Part shown: positions 41,212-51,119 of the stretch, in pieces
Numbering within the stretch: position 1 is the stretch's first letter
Layout: every line of letters begins with the position of its first letter
Source: CBDCME01 sp965218865
GTDB lineage: Bacteria; Pseudomonadota; Alphaproteobacteria; JAAXGF01
Reading direction: 5' to 3'
NCBI GenBank assembly: GCA_965218865.1
Contig: CBDCME010000076.1
Span: 124,001 to 188,000, forward strand
Length of the DNA: 64,000 nucleotides
The notes under the pieces: model-generated
What the model saw: the letters and a program-made list of their open reading frames with translations, nothing else
Database searches by the model: none
What the model was told of the DNA's origin: nothing
Translations under genes and position numbers: made by a program

Positions 41212-41240
41212 ATCCTAGGCGCGCGCCCGAACGTCGTCAA
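41212..41240 (-). promoter_or_regulatory. Sigma70-like promoter for the str operon
   Basis: On the minus strand TTGACG (41240-41235), a 17-base spacer and TAGGAT (41217-41212) form a good -35/-10 pair about 170 bases upstream of rpsL. Transcription would begin near 41205. The rest of the 300-base rpoC-rpsL interval holds the hairpin at 41091-41139 and nothing else I can name. Confidence 0.5.
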
Positions 41241-41342
41241 GGTCAATCGCCGTCGGCGCGGCCGCTGCCGCCGAGGCCCCGATCGGCACCGCGCGATCGC
41301 CGGGACCACCGGTGGTCGGGTTTCGTCGAGCGCCCCGAGCGA

Positions 41343-44300
41343 TCAAGCGATTTGGGCCTCGCCGTCGCCTTCCGAGGCCGCCGTTTCGACCAGGGCCTCG
41401 GCGTTCTTTTCCTTGCGCGCCGCCTCCTCCAATTCCCGGTCGCGATCGGCGGCGACTTGCTTCAAACGCGCCATCACGCCGCCGGTGCCGGCCGGAATCA
41501 GGCGTCCCACGATAACGTTTTCCTTGAGACCCACCAGATTGTCGATCCGCCCCGCGACCGCGGCCTCGGTCAACACCCGCGTCGTCTCCTGAAACGATGC
41601 CGCTGAAATGAAGGACTTCGTCTGCAGGGACGCCTTCGTGATCCCCTGCAAGACCGAGCTCGCGCTTGCCGGTGTCCGACCCGCCTCGATCGCCGCGTCG
41701 TTGACGATACAGAATTCCTTCTTGTCGACCTGCTCACCGATCAAGAAGGTGGTCTCGCCGGGATTGGTGATCTCGACCTTCTGCAACATTTGCCTCGCGA
41801 TGACTTCGATGTGTTTATCGTTTATTTTCACACCCTGCAGGCGATATACCTCTTGTATCTCACTCACCAAATAATTGGCCAATTCCTCCACGCCGAGCAC
41901 CTTCAATATGTCGTGTGGAACGGGATTTCCGTCCATCAGGAGATCCCCCTTCTCGACCAGGTCGCCGTTGTGAACGGTGATGTGTTTGCCCTTGGGAATG
42001 AGATACTCGACCGGTTCGCCGCCTTCCTCTGGGGGACGCAAAATAATTCGCCGCTTGGCCTTGTAATCCTTACCGAACTCCACCCGGCCGGAAATCTCCG
42101 CGATAATCGCATGATCCTTGGGCTTGCGTGCCTCGAAGAGTTCCGCCACCCGCGGCAAACCACCCGTAATGTCACGCGTCTTTGACGATTCCCTCGGGAT
42201 TCGGGCGAGGACATCACCGGCGTGAATGGCCGAACCATCGTCGACGCTGAGAATGGCGTCGACCGACAAGAAGTAGCGCGCCTCGAGTCCATTGGGCAGG
42301 ATCACGACATCACCTTTATCGTCCCGCAGGGTAATCCGGGGACGAAGCTCGGCCCCACGCGGCTGCTGCTTCCAATCGACCACGACCTTGTTCGAAATCC
42401 CCGTTGCCTCGTCGAGGATTTCACGCACCGAAACGCCCTCGTTCAAGTCGACGTAATGTGCGTTGCCCTCAGTTTCCGCGATGATCGGCAGGGTGTAGGG
42501 ATCCCACTCGGCGATCCGTTGTCCCTTGACAACGTGCTCGCCGTCATCGGTCACCAAACGGGCCCCGTACGGAAGTCGGTGGCGAGCCTTCTCCCGACCG
42601 CTTTCATCGACAAGTATCGACTCGCTCGTCCTTCCCATCACCACGGGACGACCCTCGCTATCGATCACCACGTTGCGGTTCCGAATTGTTATTGTCCCGT
42701 CGTAGGCCGCGTCGATGCTGGACTGCTCGGCCCCGCGTTGAGCCGTTCCGCCGATATGAAAGGTCCGCATCGTAAGCTGGGTGCCCGGTTCACCGATCGA
42801 CTGGGCGGCGATCACTCCGATCGACTCGCCGACGTTGACCGGCGTTCCCCTGGCCAGATCGCGGCCGTAGCATTTGCTGCACACGCCGATCTCGCTTTTG
42901 CAGGTCAGAACGGAGCGAATGAGGACGGTATCGACGCCCGCGGAATCGATCATATCGAGCGCCTCTTCAGCGATCATTTCGCCGGCCTTGACCAGGACTC
43001 CTCCCTCCAAGGGATCGGTAATGTCGACACTGGCGCATCGGCCGAGGATTCGTTCGGACAGCGGCGATATCACGTCGCCACCCTCGATGACCGCCGCAAC
43101 TGTCAGTCCTTCGGTCGATCCACAATCCTGCTCGATGATGATGCAATCCTGGGCGACATCGACGAGACGGCGTGTCAGGTAGCCGGAATTCGCCGTTTTG
43201 AGGGCTGTGTCGGCCAATCCCTTGCGAGCGCCATGGGTGGAGTTGAAATACTCCAACACCGTGAGTCCCTCCTTAAAATTGGCGATAATCGGAGTCTCGA
43301 TGATTTCGCCGGACGGCTTCGCCATCAACCCCCGCATCCCAGCGAGCTGCTTCATCTGCGCCGCCGATCCCCTGGCACCCGAATGGGCCATCATGAAGAT
43401 CGAGTTCAGTGGCTTGGGCTGCCCGGTCGACGCATCGACCTCGTCCGTGCGCGACAAGCCCTTCATCATTTCTTCGGCGACCTGTTCGGTACAATGCGAC
43501 CAGGCGTCGATGACCTTGTTGTATTTCTCGCCCTGCGTAATGAGCCCGTCCAGGTATTGCTGTTCGTACTCCTTGACCTTTTCCCGGGTCGCGTCCACGA
43601 GAGCGCTCTTCGATTCGGACACGACCATGTCGTCCTTGCCGAACGAGATTCCCGCTTGGCAGGCGTACGTGAAACCCAGCCCCATCATGCGGTCGGCGAA
43701 CAGGACCGTCTCCTTTTGACCGCAATGGCGATAAACGATGTCGATCACGTGGGTGATTTCTTTTTTGGTCAAAACGCGATTGATTTGAGCGAATTCCACC
43801 GCCTTATGTCGGGGGAAAATTTGCGACAGCAACATCCGGCCGGGTGTCGTCTCGACGACGCTCGTATGGGGTTCTCCCTCCGAATCCACCCCGGAATAGC
43901 GGCATGCGATCTTGGCGTGCAGCGAAAGGGCTCCGGTGTGTAGCGCGTGCTCGATTTCCCCTACGTCGACGAAAGCCATGCCCTCGCCCGGCTCCCCGGC
44001 ACGATCCATGGACAAGTAATAGAGACCGAGGATGATGTCCTGGGAAGGCACGATGATCGGTTTTCCGTTCGCGGGGCTGAGGATGTTGTTGGTCGACATC
44101 ATCAGGACCCGCGCCTCCAGTTGCGCCTCGAGCGACAAGGGCACGTGAACGGCCATCTGATCACCGTCGAAATCGGCGTTGAAAGCGGTGCAAACCAGGG
44201 GATGGAGCTGGATCGCCTTGCCCTCGATCAATACCGGCTCGAAGGCTTGAATGCCGAGCCGGTGAAGCGTCGGCGCGCGATTTAGAAGCACAGGGTGCTC

Positions 44301-45554
44301 ACGAATGACCTGTTCGAGAATATCCCAGACCTCCGGACGCTCCTTCTCGACCATGCGCTTCGCCGCCTTGATCGTCGTCGCCATCCCGTAGAGCTCCAAT
44401 TTGGAGTAAATGAACGGCTTGAACAATTCGAGCGCCATCTTCTTGGGCAGGCCGCATTGGTGCAATTTGAGCTCGGGACCGACGACGATGACCGAACGTC
44501 CCGAATAATCCACCCGCTTGCCCAATAGATTCTGCCGAAATCGACCTTGCTTCCCCTTGAGCATGTCGCTCAGACTCTTCAGAGGCCGCTTGTTGGCCCC
44601 GGTAATGACACGACCACGCCGGCCGTTGTCGAACAGCGCGTCGACCGATTCCTGCAACATCCGCTTTTCGTTTCGGACGATGATATCCGGCGCCCGTAAC
44701 TCGATAAGACGTTTGAGTCGGTTGTTTCGGTTGATGACGCGACGGTATAGATCGTTGAGATCGGATGTCGCGAAGCGGCCACCGTCGAGCGGTACCAAGG
44801 GACGGAGCTCGGGCGGGATGACAGGCACGACTTCGAGGATCATCCATTCGGGTTTGTTGCCGGACTCGATGATCGTTTCGATCAGCTTCAAACGTTTGAC
44901 GTACTTCTTCCGCTTCGCTTCCGAACCCGTTTCGGCCAAATCGGTGCGCAGCTTCTCCTGCTCGGCCGTAAGATCGAGTCCGGTGAGCATCACCTTGATC
45001 GCTTCGGCGCCGATCCCAGCTTCGAAATTGGCTTCTCCGTAAGTCTCCTGGGCCTTCATGTAGGCGTCCTCGCTCAACAGCTCGTGCCTCCTGAGCGGCG
45101 TCAGACCGGCCTCCAGAACGACGTAATTCTCGAAATAGAGAACCCGTTCGAGCTCCTTAAGGGTCATGTCGAGAATGAGACCGATGCGGGAAGGCAGCGA
45201 CTTGAGAAACCAAATATGAGCGACGGGCGCGGCGAGTTCGATATGACCCATCCGTTCACGCCGCACCTTCGACTGAATAACCTCAACGCCGCATTTTTCG
45301 CAAACCACACCACGATATTTCATCCGCTTGTATTTTCCGCACAGGCATTCGTAGTCCTTCACCGGACCGAATATGCGGGCACAGAACAAGCCGTCGCGCT
45401 CGGGCTTGAAGGTCCGGTAATTGATGGTCTCCGGCTTCTTTACTTCGCCATAGGACCACGATCGGATCTTCTCGGGGCTGGCGATGGAAATCTTGATATG
45501 GTCGAAGCTCTGAAGACCGCTGGCCTGACCAAAGATTTTCATCAACTCGTTCAT
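41343..45554 (-). CDS. rpoC: DNA-directed RNA polymerase subunit beta'
   Basis: The 1403-residue protein has the N-terminal zinc ribbon (CLCGKYKRMKYRGVVCEKCG), the active-site magnesium loop NADFDGDQMAVH, the bridge/trigger region (GARGSAAQMKQLAGMRG, TMRTFHIGGTAQRG) and the second zinc cluster (CKSEIGVCSKCYG). The acidic C-terminal tail is typical. It lies 88 bases after rpoB in the usual rplKAJL-rpoBC arrangement. Confidence 0.98.
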   Translation of the reverse strand: MNELMKIFGQASGLQSFDHIKISIASPEKIRSWSYGEVKKPETINYRTFKPERDGLFCARIFGPVKDYECLCGKYKRMKYRGVVCEKCGVEVIQSKVRRERMGHIELAAPVAHIWFLKSLPSRIGLILDMTLKELERVLYFENYVVLEAGLTPLRRHELLSEDAYMKAQETYGEANFEAGIGAEAIKVMLTGLDLTAEQEKLRTDLAETGSEAKRKKYVKRLKLIETIIESGNKPEWMILEVVPVIPPELRPLVPLDGGRFATSDLNDLYRRVINRNNRLKRLIELRAPDIIVRNEKRMLQESVDALFDNGRRGRVITGANKRPLKSLSDMLKGKQGRFRQNLLGKRVDYSGRSVIVVGPELKLHQCGLPKKMALELFKPFIYSKLELYGMATTIKAAKRMVEKERPEVWDILEQVIREHPVLLNRAPTLHRLGIQAFEPVLIEGKAIQLHPLVCTAFNADFDGDQMAVHVPLSLEAQLEARVLMMSTNNILSPANGKPIIVPSQDIILGLYYLSMDRAGEPGEGMAFVDVGEIEHALHTGALSLHAKIACRYSGVDSEGEPHTSVVETTPGRMLLSQIFPRHKAVEFAQINRVLTKKEITHVIDIVYRHCGQKETVLFADRMMGLGFTYACQAGISFGKDDMVVSESKSALVDATREKVKEYEQQYLDGLITQGEKYNKVIDAWSHCTEQVAEEMMKGLSRTDEVDASTGQPKPLNSIFMMAHSGARGSAAQMKQLAGMRGLMAKPSGEIIETPIIANFKEGLTVLEYFNSTHGARKGLADTALKTANSGYLTRRLVDVAQDCIIIEQDCGSTEGLTVAAVIEGGDVISPLSERILGRCASVDITDPLEGGVLVKAGEMIAEEALDMIDSAGVDTVLIRSVLTCKSEIGVCSKCYGRDLARGTPVNVGESIGVIAAQSIGEPGTQLTMRTFHIGGTAQRGAEQSSIDAAYDGTITIRNRNVVIDSEGRPVVMGRTSESILVDESGREKARHRLPYGARLVTDDGEHVVKGQRIAEWDPYTLPIIAETEGNAHYVDLNEGVSVREILDEATGISNKVVVDWKQQPRGAELRPRITLRDDKGDVVILPNGLEARYFLSVDAILSVDDGSAIHAGDVLARIPRESSKTRDITGGLPRVAELFEARKPKDHAIIAEISGRVEFGKDYKAKRRIILRPPEEGGEPVEYLIPKGKHITVHNGDLVEKGDLLMDGNPVPHDILKVLGVEELANYLVSEIQEVYRLQGVKINDKHIEVIARQMLQKVEITNPGETTFLIGEQVDKKEFCIVNDAAIEAGRTPASASSVLQGITKASLQTKSFISAASFQETTRVLTEAAVAGRIDNLVGLKENVIVGRLIPAGTGGVMARLKQVAADRDRELEEAARKEKNAEALVETAASEGDGEAQIA

Positions 45555-45642
45555 GCGACTTCTCCTGAAATCAATTCGCCCAAGGACCGCTGGTTAAGCG
45601 CGACCGGGTCGACAAAGCTGGCACCAACGACCAGCGGCGATC

Positions 45643-48600
45643 CTAGCTCTTTTGAACAAGCTCAACGTTGAGACCGAGGGCATGTAGCTCCTTGACCAAA
45701 ACGTTGAAGCTTTCGGGTATTCCCGCCTCGAAGGTATCCTCGCCCTTGACGATCGCCTCGTAGACTTTTGTCCGACCCGAAATGTCGTCCGATTTGACCG
45801 TCAACATTTCCTGTAGCGTGTACGCCGCGCCGTAGGCCTCGAGCGCCCACACCTCCATTTCGCCGAAACGTTGGCCCCCAAACTGGGCCTTGCCGCCCAA
45901 GGGTTGTTGGGTCACCAGACTATAGGGACCGATCGAACGGGCGTGAATCTTGTCGTCGACCAAGTGGTGGAGCTTCATCATATAAATGTAACCGACTGTG
46001 ACTACGCGGCTGAACGGCTCGCCGGTACGACCGTCGATCAGGGTCACTTGACCCGATCTCTCGAAACCCGCGCGTCCGAGCATGGCGACGATGTCACCCT
46101 CGTGGGCCCCGTCGAACACCGGCGTGGCCATGGGAACGCCGTCACGCAAGTTATTCGCGAAGGCGGAGAGTTTCTCGTTCGACATCTTGCCGATATCGCG
46201 CCCGATTTTCGTTTCCCCGTAAATCTCGGAAAGATACCCCCTGAGATTCGCTTGGGAACGGCCTTGCTTGAGGGAGTTGAGCATGGCCCCGATTTTCCGT
46301 CCCAACCCGGCCGCCGCCCAGCCGAGATGGGTTTCGAGGATCTGTCCTACGTTCATGCGCGACGGAACGCCGAGCGGATTGAGCACGATATCGACGTGGG
46401 TGCCGTCACTCAGGTAGGGCATGTCCTCGACCGGAACGATTCGCGAGATGACGCCCTTGTTGCCATGGCGGCCAGCCATTTTGTCTCCCGCCTGAAGCTT
46501 GCGCTTCACGGCCACGAATACCTTGACCATCTTGAGCACGCCCGGCGGCAACTCATCGCCTCGCAGCAGCTTTTCGACCTTGTCCTGAAACCAGGATTCC
46601 AAACTTTCCAAGGCCTTGTCGAGCTGAGCCTTGAGTTGCTCGACCTGCGCCACCACGGTTTCGTCCCTGACAGCGATATGCCACCACTGGGCCCGGTCAA
46701 CCGATTCGAGAAGCGCTTCCGTGACCCGCTTCCCCGACGCAATCCCATTGGGACCGCTCGCGACGGTCTTGCCCAGGAGGAGTGCCCGGAGATTTTCATA
46801 GACGTTGCGTTCCACGATGTCGCGCTCGTCCTTTCGGTCCTTGGCCAAACGCTCGATTTCGTCGCGTTCGATGGCCAAGGCCCGCTCGTCCTTTTCGACT
46901 CCGCGTCGCGAGAACACTCGGACCTCGACGACCGTGCCGGATACGCCGGGCGGCAATCGCAAACTGGTATCGCGAACGTCGGACGCCTTCTCCCCGAAGA
47001 TCGCGCGCAACAGCTTTTCCTCCGGGGTCATGGGACTTTCACCCTTCGGTGTGATCTTGCCGACCAGAATGTCACTGGGTTTGACTTCGGCTCCGATGTA
47101 AACGATTCCGGCTTCGTCGAGATTCTTGAGCGCTTCTTCGCCGACGTTCGGAATATCGCGCGTTATTTCTTCCTGACCGAGCTTGGTGTCCCGTGCCATG
47201 ACCTCGAATTCCTCGATATGAATCGAAGTGAAAACGTCGTCCTTGACCATGCGTTCGGAAATCAGGATCGAATCCTCGAAGTTGTACCCGTGCCAGGGCA
47301 TGAAGGCGACAAGCACGTTGCGCCCGAGGGCCAGTTCCCCCCTCTCGATGCTGGGTCCGTCGGCGATGATGTCGTTGGCCTTGACTTCGTCGCCCACTCT
47401 CACGAGGGGACGCTGATTGATGCAAGTATTCTGATTTGAGCGCTGGAACTTCGATAAATTGTAGATGTCGACGCCAATCCCGTCGCCCGCCCCCCCCGAG
47501 GCGCGCACGACGACCCGCGTAGCATCGATCTGATCGATGACCCCATTCCGCCTGGCGATTATGGTGGCACCGGAATCCCGAGCCACGATCTCCTCCATGC
47601 CGGTTCCTACCAACGGTGCCTCGGGTTGGATCAAAGGCACCGCCTGACGCTGCATGTTCGAGCCCATCAGGGCACGGTTGGCGTCGTCGTTTTCAAGAAA
47701 CGGTATCAACGCCGCGGCCACCGACACGAGTTGCTTCGGCGAAACGTCGATGAAATCGATGACGTCGCCTGGCGACATGACGAATTCACCGTTGCGCCGG
47801 CAACTGACCAGCTCCTGTGTGAATCGCCCTTTTTCGTCGAGCAACGCGTTGGCCTGTGCAATTGTGTATCTCCCCTCCTCCATCGCCGATAAATAAATCA
47901 CTTCGTCGGTGACATGGCCTTCGTCGACCCTTCGGTAGGGGCTTTCGATGAACCCGTACTTATTGATTCGGGCGTAGGTCGCGAGACTGTTGATGAGGCC
48001 GATGTTCGGACCTTCCGGCGTCTCGATCGGACAAATGCGTCCATAGTGGGTCGGATGCACGTCACGCACCTCGAAACCGGCGCGTTCGCGCGTCAAACCG
48101 CCTGGGCCGAGGGCCGATAGACGCCGCTTGTGGGTAATTTCGGAAAGCGGATTCGTTTGATCCATGAATTGGGAAAGCTGCGACGAACCGAAAAACTCGC
48201 GCACCGCGGCGGCCACGGGCTTCGCGTTGATGAGATCATGAGGCATGACGCTGTCGATCTCGACCGAACTCATTCGTTCCCGAATCGCCCGCTCCATGCG
48301 CAACAGCCCAACCCGATACTGATTTTCCATCAATTCTCCGACGGATCGGACCCGGCGGTTGCCGAGATGGTCGATATCGTCGATTTCGCCGCGGCCGTCC
48401 TTGATCTCCACGAGGGTCTTCACGACCGACAGAATATCCTCCTTGCGCAGCACCCGAATCGAATCGTCGGCATCCTGATTCAAACGGGCGTTGAGCTTGA
48501 CCCGCCCGACTGCCGACAGGTCGTAGCGCTCGGGATCAAAAAACAATCCTTTGAACAGCGCCTGCGCCGTCTCAAGCGTCGGCGGCTCACCGGGACGCAT

Positions 48601-49746
48601 TACCCGGTATATCTCGAACAAGGCTTCGTCGGCCGTCTTGCATTTGTCGACCGCGAGTGTATTGCGGATATAGGGGCCCACGGTGATGTGGTCGATGCCC
48701 AACGTTGGCAATTCGTCGACGCCCTTCTCCTCGAGCATCGCAATGGTTTCGCTGGTCAATTCGTCACCCGCCTCGACGAAGACCTCGCCCGTCGATTCAT
48801 CAATGATATCGAGAGCCAGATAGCGGCCATCGAGATCCTCGGACGTAACGAGTTGCTCCTTGAGGCCGGCTTCCATCAACTTGCGGATCTTGCGGGCACC
48901 GACCTTCACTCCGGCTTCGGCCACGACCTCGCCGCTCTCGGCGTCGATCAAGTCGCGGGTCAGTTTCGTGCTGCGCAAGCGATCAGGATTGATGGGCGCC
49001 CGCCAACCCTTCTTGTCGCGGCTGTACACCACTGTATTGAAAAAATAATGGAGAATTTCCTCTGTCGTCATTCCAAGTCCGTGGAGGATCGTCGTCACGG
49101 GAAGTTTGCGCCGTCGATCGACCCGAACGTAGACCAGGTCCTTAGCGTCGAATTCGAAGTCGAGCCAGGATCCGCGATAGGGAATCACGCGAGCCGCGAA
49201 GAGATATTTTCCGGACGAGTGGGTCTTCCCCTTGTCGTGATCAAAAAATACGCCTGGCGAACGATGCATCTGGCTCACGATGACGCGTTCCGTGCCGTTG
49301 ATGACGAAGGTGCCGTTGTTCGTCATCAGCGGCATATCCGCCAGATACACGGTCTGCTCCTTGATGTCCCTTACGTCGCGCTTGTTGATGTCCTCGTCGA
49401 CATCGAAGATCCAGAGTTGGAGCGTGATCTTTAGCGGAGCGGCAAAGGTCATACCCCTTTGCTGACATTCCTCGACATCGTACTTCGGCGCCTCGAACTC
49501 GTAGTGCACGAAGTGAAGCTCGGCCCGCTCCGAAAAGTCCTTGATCGGGAAAACAGAGCGAAACACCTCTTGCAGACCGAAGACGATCCGGTCCTCGGGT
49601 GTCGTATCCATTTGGAGAAACTGGTCGTAGGATTTCTTCTGAACCTCGATCAGATTTGGCATCGGCGCGACGGCCGAGATTCGACCAAAGCTGCGCCGCC
49701 GTGGCGTGCGAATCAATTCGGTTCCGAGCTTTACGGATTTCGACAT
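45643..49746 (-). CDS. rpoB: DNA-directed RNA polymerase subunit beta
   Basis: The 1367-residue protein has the rifampicin region (SSQLSQFMDQTNPLSEITHKRRLSALGPGGL, seen in two blocks) with the susceptible-type residues D, H and S, then GEKASDVRDTSLRLPPG, KMAGRHGNKGVISRI and the C-terminal GGQRFGEMEVWALEAYGAAYTLQ. It pairs with RpoC. It starts 98 bases after rplL, a gap that contains a weak hairpin next to the rplL stop. Confidence 0.98.
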   Translation of the reverse strand: MSKSVKLGTELIRTPRRRSFGRISAVAPMPNLIEVQKKSYDQFLQMDTTPEDRIVFGLQEVFRSVFPIKDFSERAELHFVHYEFEAPKYDVEECQQRGMTFAAPLKITLQLWIFDVDEDINKRDVRDIKEQTVYLADMPLMTNNGTFVINGTERVIVSQMHRSPGVFFDHDKGKTHSSGKYLFAARVIPYRGSWLDFEFDAKDLVYVRVDRRRKLPVTTILHGLGMTTEEILHYFFNTVVYSRDKKGWRAPINPDRLRSTKLTRDLIDAESGEVVAEAGVKVGARKIRKLMEAGLKEQLVTSEDLDGRYLALDIIDESTGEVFVEAGDELTSETIAMLEEKGVDELPTLGIDHITVGPYIRNTLAVDKCKTADEALFEIYRVMRPGEPPTLETAQALFKGLFFDPERYDLSAVGRVKLNARLNQDADDSIRVLRKEDILSVVKTLVEIKDGRGEIDDIDHLGNRRVRSVGELMENQYRVGLLRMERAIRERMSSVEIDSVMPHDLINAKPVAAAVREFFGSSQLSQFMDQTNPLSEITHKRRLSALGPGGLTRERAGFEVRDVHPTHYGRICPIETPEGPNIGLINSLATYARINKYGFIESPYRRVDEGHVTDEVIYLSAMEEGRYTIAQANALLDEKGRFTQELVSCRRNGEFVMSPGDVIDFIDVSPKQLVSVAAALIPFLENDDANRALMGSNMQRQAVPLIQPEAPLVGTGMEEIVARDSGATIIARRNGVIDQIDATRVVVRASGGAGDGIGVDIYNLSKFQRSNQNTCINQRPLVRVGDEVKANDIIADGPSIERGELALGRNVLVAFMPWHGYNFEDSILISERMVKDDVFTSIHIEEFEVMARDTKLGQEEITRDIPNVGEEALKNLDEAGIVYIGAEVKPSDILVGKITPKGESPMTPEEKLLRAIFGEKASDVRDTSLRLPPGVSGTVVEVRVFSRRGVEKDERALAIERDEIERLAKDRKDERDIVERNVYENLRALLLGKTVASGPNGIASGKRVTEALLESVDRAQWWHIAVRDETVVAQVEQLKAQLDKALESLESWFQDKVEKLLRGDELPPGVLKMVKVFVAVKRKLQAGDKMAGRHGNKGVISRIVPVEDMPYLSDGTHVDIVLNPLGVPSRMNVGQILETHLGWAAAGLGRKIGAMLNSLKQGRSQANLRGYLSEIYGETKIGRDIGKMSNEKLSAFANNLRDGVPMATPVFDGAHEGDIVAMLGRAGFERSGQVTLIDGRTGEPFSRVVTVGYIYMMKLHHLVDDKIHARSIGPYSLVTQQPLGGKAQFGGQRFGEMEVWALEAYGAAYTLQEMLTVKSDDISGRTKVYEAIVKGEDTFEAGIPESFNVLVKELHALGLNVELVQKS

Positions 49747-49824
49747 GTTGGTTCCTCGAAAACTATTCGGCTAAACTGCCTCGGTGGCGAGCCGGTACAC
49801 GTGGCGGTCCGTTAAACCGGGCGG

Positions 49825-49842
49825 CGGTGAAAATGATCACCG
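49825..49842 (-). promoter_or_regulatory. Small hairpin between rplL and rpoB
   Basis: CGGTGA and TCACCG form a 6-bp stem with a 6-base loop, three bases downstream of the rplL stop. It has no U tract. Its place matches the rplL-rpoB attenuator/processing site of enterobacteria, but the structure is weak, so the role is inferred from position only. Confidence 0.3.
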
Positions 49843-49844
49843 GA

Positions 49845-50231
49845 TCATTTCACATCGACCGTGGCCCCGACCTCCTCCAGTTTTGTCTTGATTTTTTCGG
49901 CCTCGTCCTTGGATACGCCCTCCTTGACCGGTTTCGGTGCGGATTCGACCAGGTCCTTCGCTTCCTTCAGGCCCAGGCTCGTGATCGCGCGGACTTCCTT
50001 GATCACGTTGATCTTCTTCTCGCCGAAGCCGCTCAGGATGACGTCGAATTCCGTCTTCTCCTCGGCCGCCTCGGCGGCCTCCCCGTCCGGGGCGGCCCCG
50101 GGAACCGCGGCGACACCAACCGCCGCCGCCGCGGAAACACCCCACTTCTCCTCCAACATCTTACTCAGCTCCGCGGCCTCGATAACGGTCAAGGTCGAAA
50201 GCTCGTCAGCGATTTTCGCCAGATCGGCCAT
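49845..50231 (-). CDS. rplL: 50S ribosomal protein L7/L12
   Basis: From ATG 50231 (MADLAKIADELSTLTVIEAAELSK) the protein has 128 residues: an N-terminal dimerisation helix, an Ala/Gly-rich hinge (AAAAVGVAAVPGAAPDGEAAEAAEE) and the C-terminal factor-binding domain (FDVILSGFGEKKINVIKEVR, GLKEAKDLVESAPKPVKEGV). It forms the stalk with L10. It lies 54 bases after rplJ. Confidence 0.97.
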   Translation of the reverse strand: MADLAKIADELSTLTVIEAAELSKMLEEKWGVSAAAAVGVAAVPGAAPDGEAAEAAEEKTEFDVILSGFGEKKINVIKEVRAITSLGLKEAKDLVESAPKPVKEGVSKDEAEKIKTKLEEVGATVDVK

Positions 50232-50285
50232 GATCATCTCCTTGGTTTAAATGTTCGTCGCCTCGGCTAATATGGGATAAACGGT

Positions 50286-50804
50286 TCACGCTGCCGGATC
50301 CTGCGAGCCATATACGTTAAGCACCCGGGCGAGCTGTCCCGCCGGTGCCTGCAACACGCCGGCCAGTTTGGCCGCGGGCGCCTGCAACAGACCGATGAGT
50401 TTGGCCCGCAAGGCATCGAGCGACGGCAACGAGGCCAGGGCCCCGACTCCGGCCGGATCGAGCAGGACATCGCCTAGCGCGCCTCCTAGGACGACGATCT
50501 TGCCACTCCGTTTGGCATACTCGACCGTGACCTTCGCGGCCGCCACCGGATCAGATGAAAACGCGATCGAGGTGGGACCGACGAAGTGCTCGGTCAAACC
50601 CGTGAAACCGGTTCCTTCCAAGGCCCGTCTCGCGAGCCGGTTCTTGATCACCCGATACGCTGCCCCGGCAGCGCGCATTTGCCGGCGCAAGTCGCTGGCC
50701 TCGGCGACCGTCAGCCCCGAGTGCCGAATCACCACGACGAGCGTCGCGCCGGCGAAGATTCGATGGAGAGACGCGACGATGGCCTCTTTTTGCGATCGGT
50801 CCAC
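50286..50804 (-). CDS. rplJ: 50S ribosomal protein L10
   Basis: I choose the GTG at 50804 (DRSQKEAIVASLHRIFAGA), with GAGGAG seven bases upstream; the longer open frame upstream is leader RNA. The 172-residue protein has SGLTVAEASDLRRQMRAAGA and NRLARRALEGTGF, the L10 signature. L10 anchors L7/L12 and, with it, represses its own operon by binding the leader. Confidence 0.95.
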   Translation of the reverse strand: MDRSQKEAIVASLHRIFAGATLVVVIRHSGLTVAEASDLRRQMRAAGAAYRVIKNRLARRALEGTGFTGLTEHFVGPTSIAFSSDPVAAAKVTVEYAKRSGKIVVLGGALGDVLLDPAGVGALASLPSLDALRAKLIGLLQAPAAKLAGVLQAPAGQLARVLNVYGSQDPAA

Positions 50805-51119
50805 GAAATGACTCCTCGACGGGATAGCGCCGCGCGGTGTACCTCGACGCTCCCGTTCTCTGTTCAACCAGGACCCGACCCACAACGACATCGGGTCCGC
50901 TCCGCCTGTCCGAGGAGCACGATCTCGCTCCCCTCTCTCGAAAGCCTCTTCGATCGAGGGGTCGATCCCGTCTGCGCGGACGGCACACGCTCATTGAACC
51001 GGGATTTGTGTCCCGGCACCCGCGATCTCGGACAGGTTGGCACCCGGTGTCCCGACCGCCGAGCGCCACGCCCCACCGCGAACCGTCGCGGCGAAGCGTG
51101 TTGTCACCACCTTCGCTCA
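50805..51119 (-). promoter_or_regulatory. rplJL leader region (probable L10 autoregulatory site)
   Basis: The 315 bases between rplA and rplJ have no gene I can support. Several short GC-rich stems can be drawn, for example CCGGGA paired with TCCCGG at about 50999-51017. In bacteria this interval carries the L10(L12)4 binding site. Which stem is the kink-turn target cannot be settled by eye. Confidence 0.5.
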
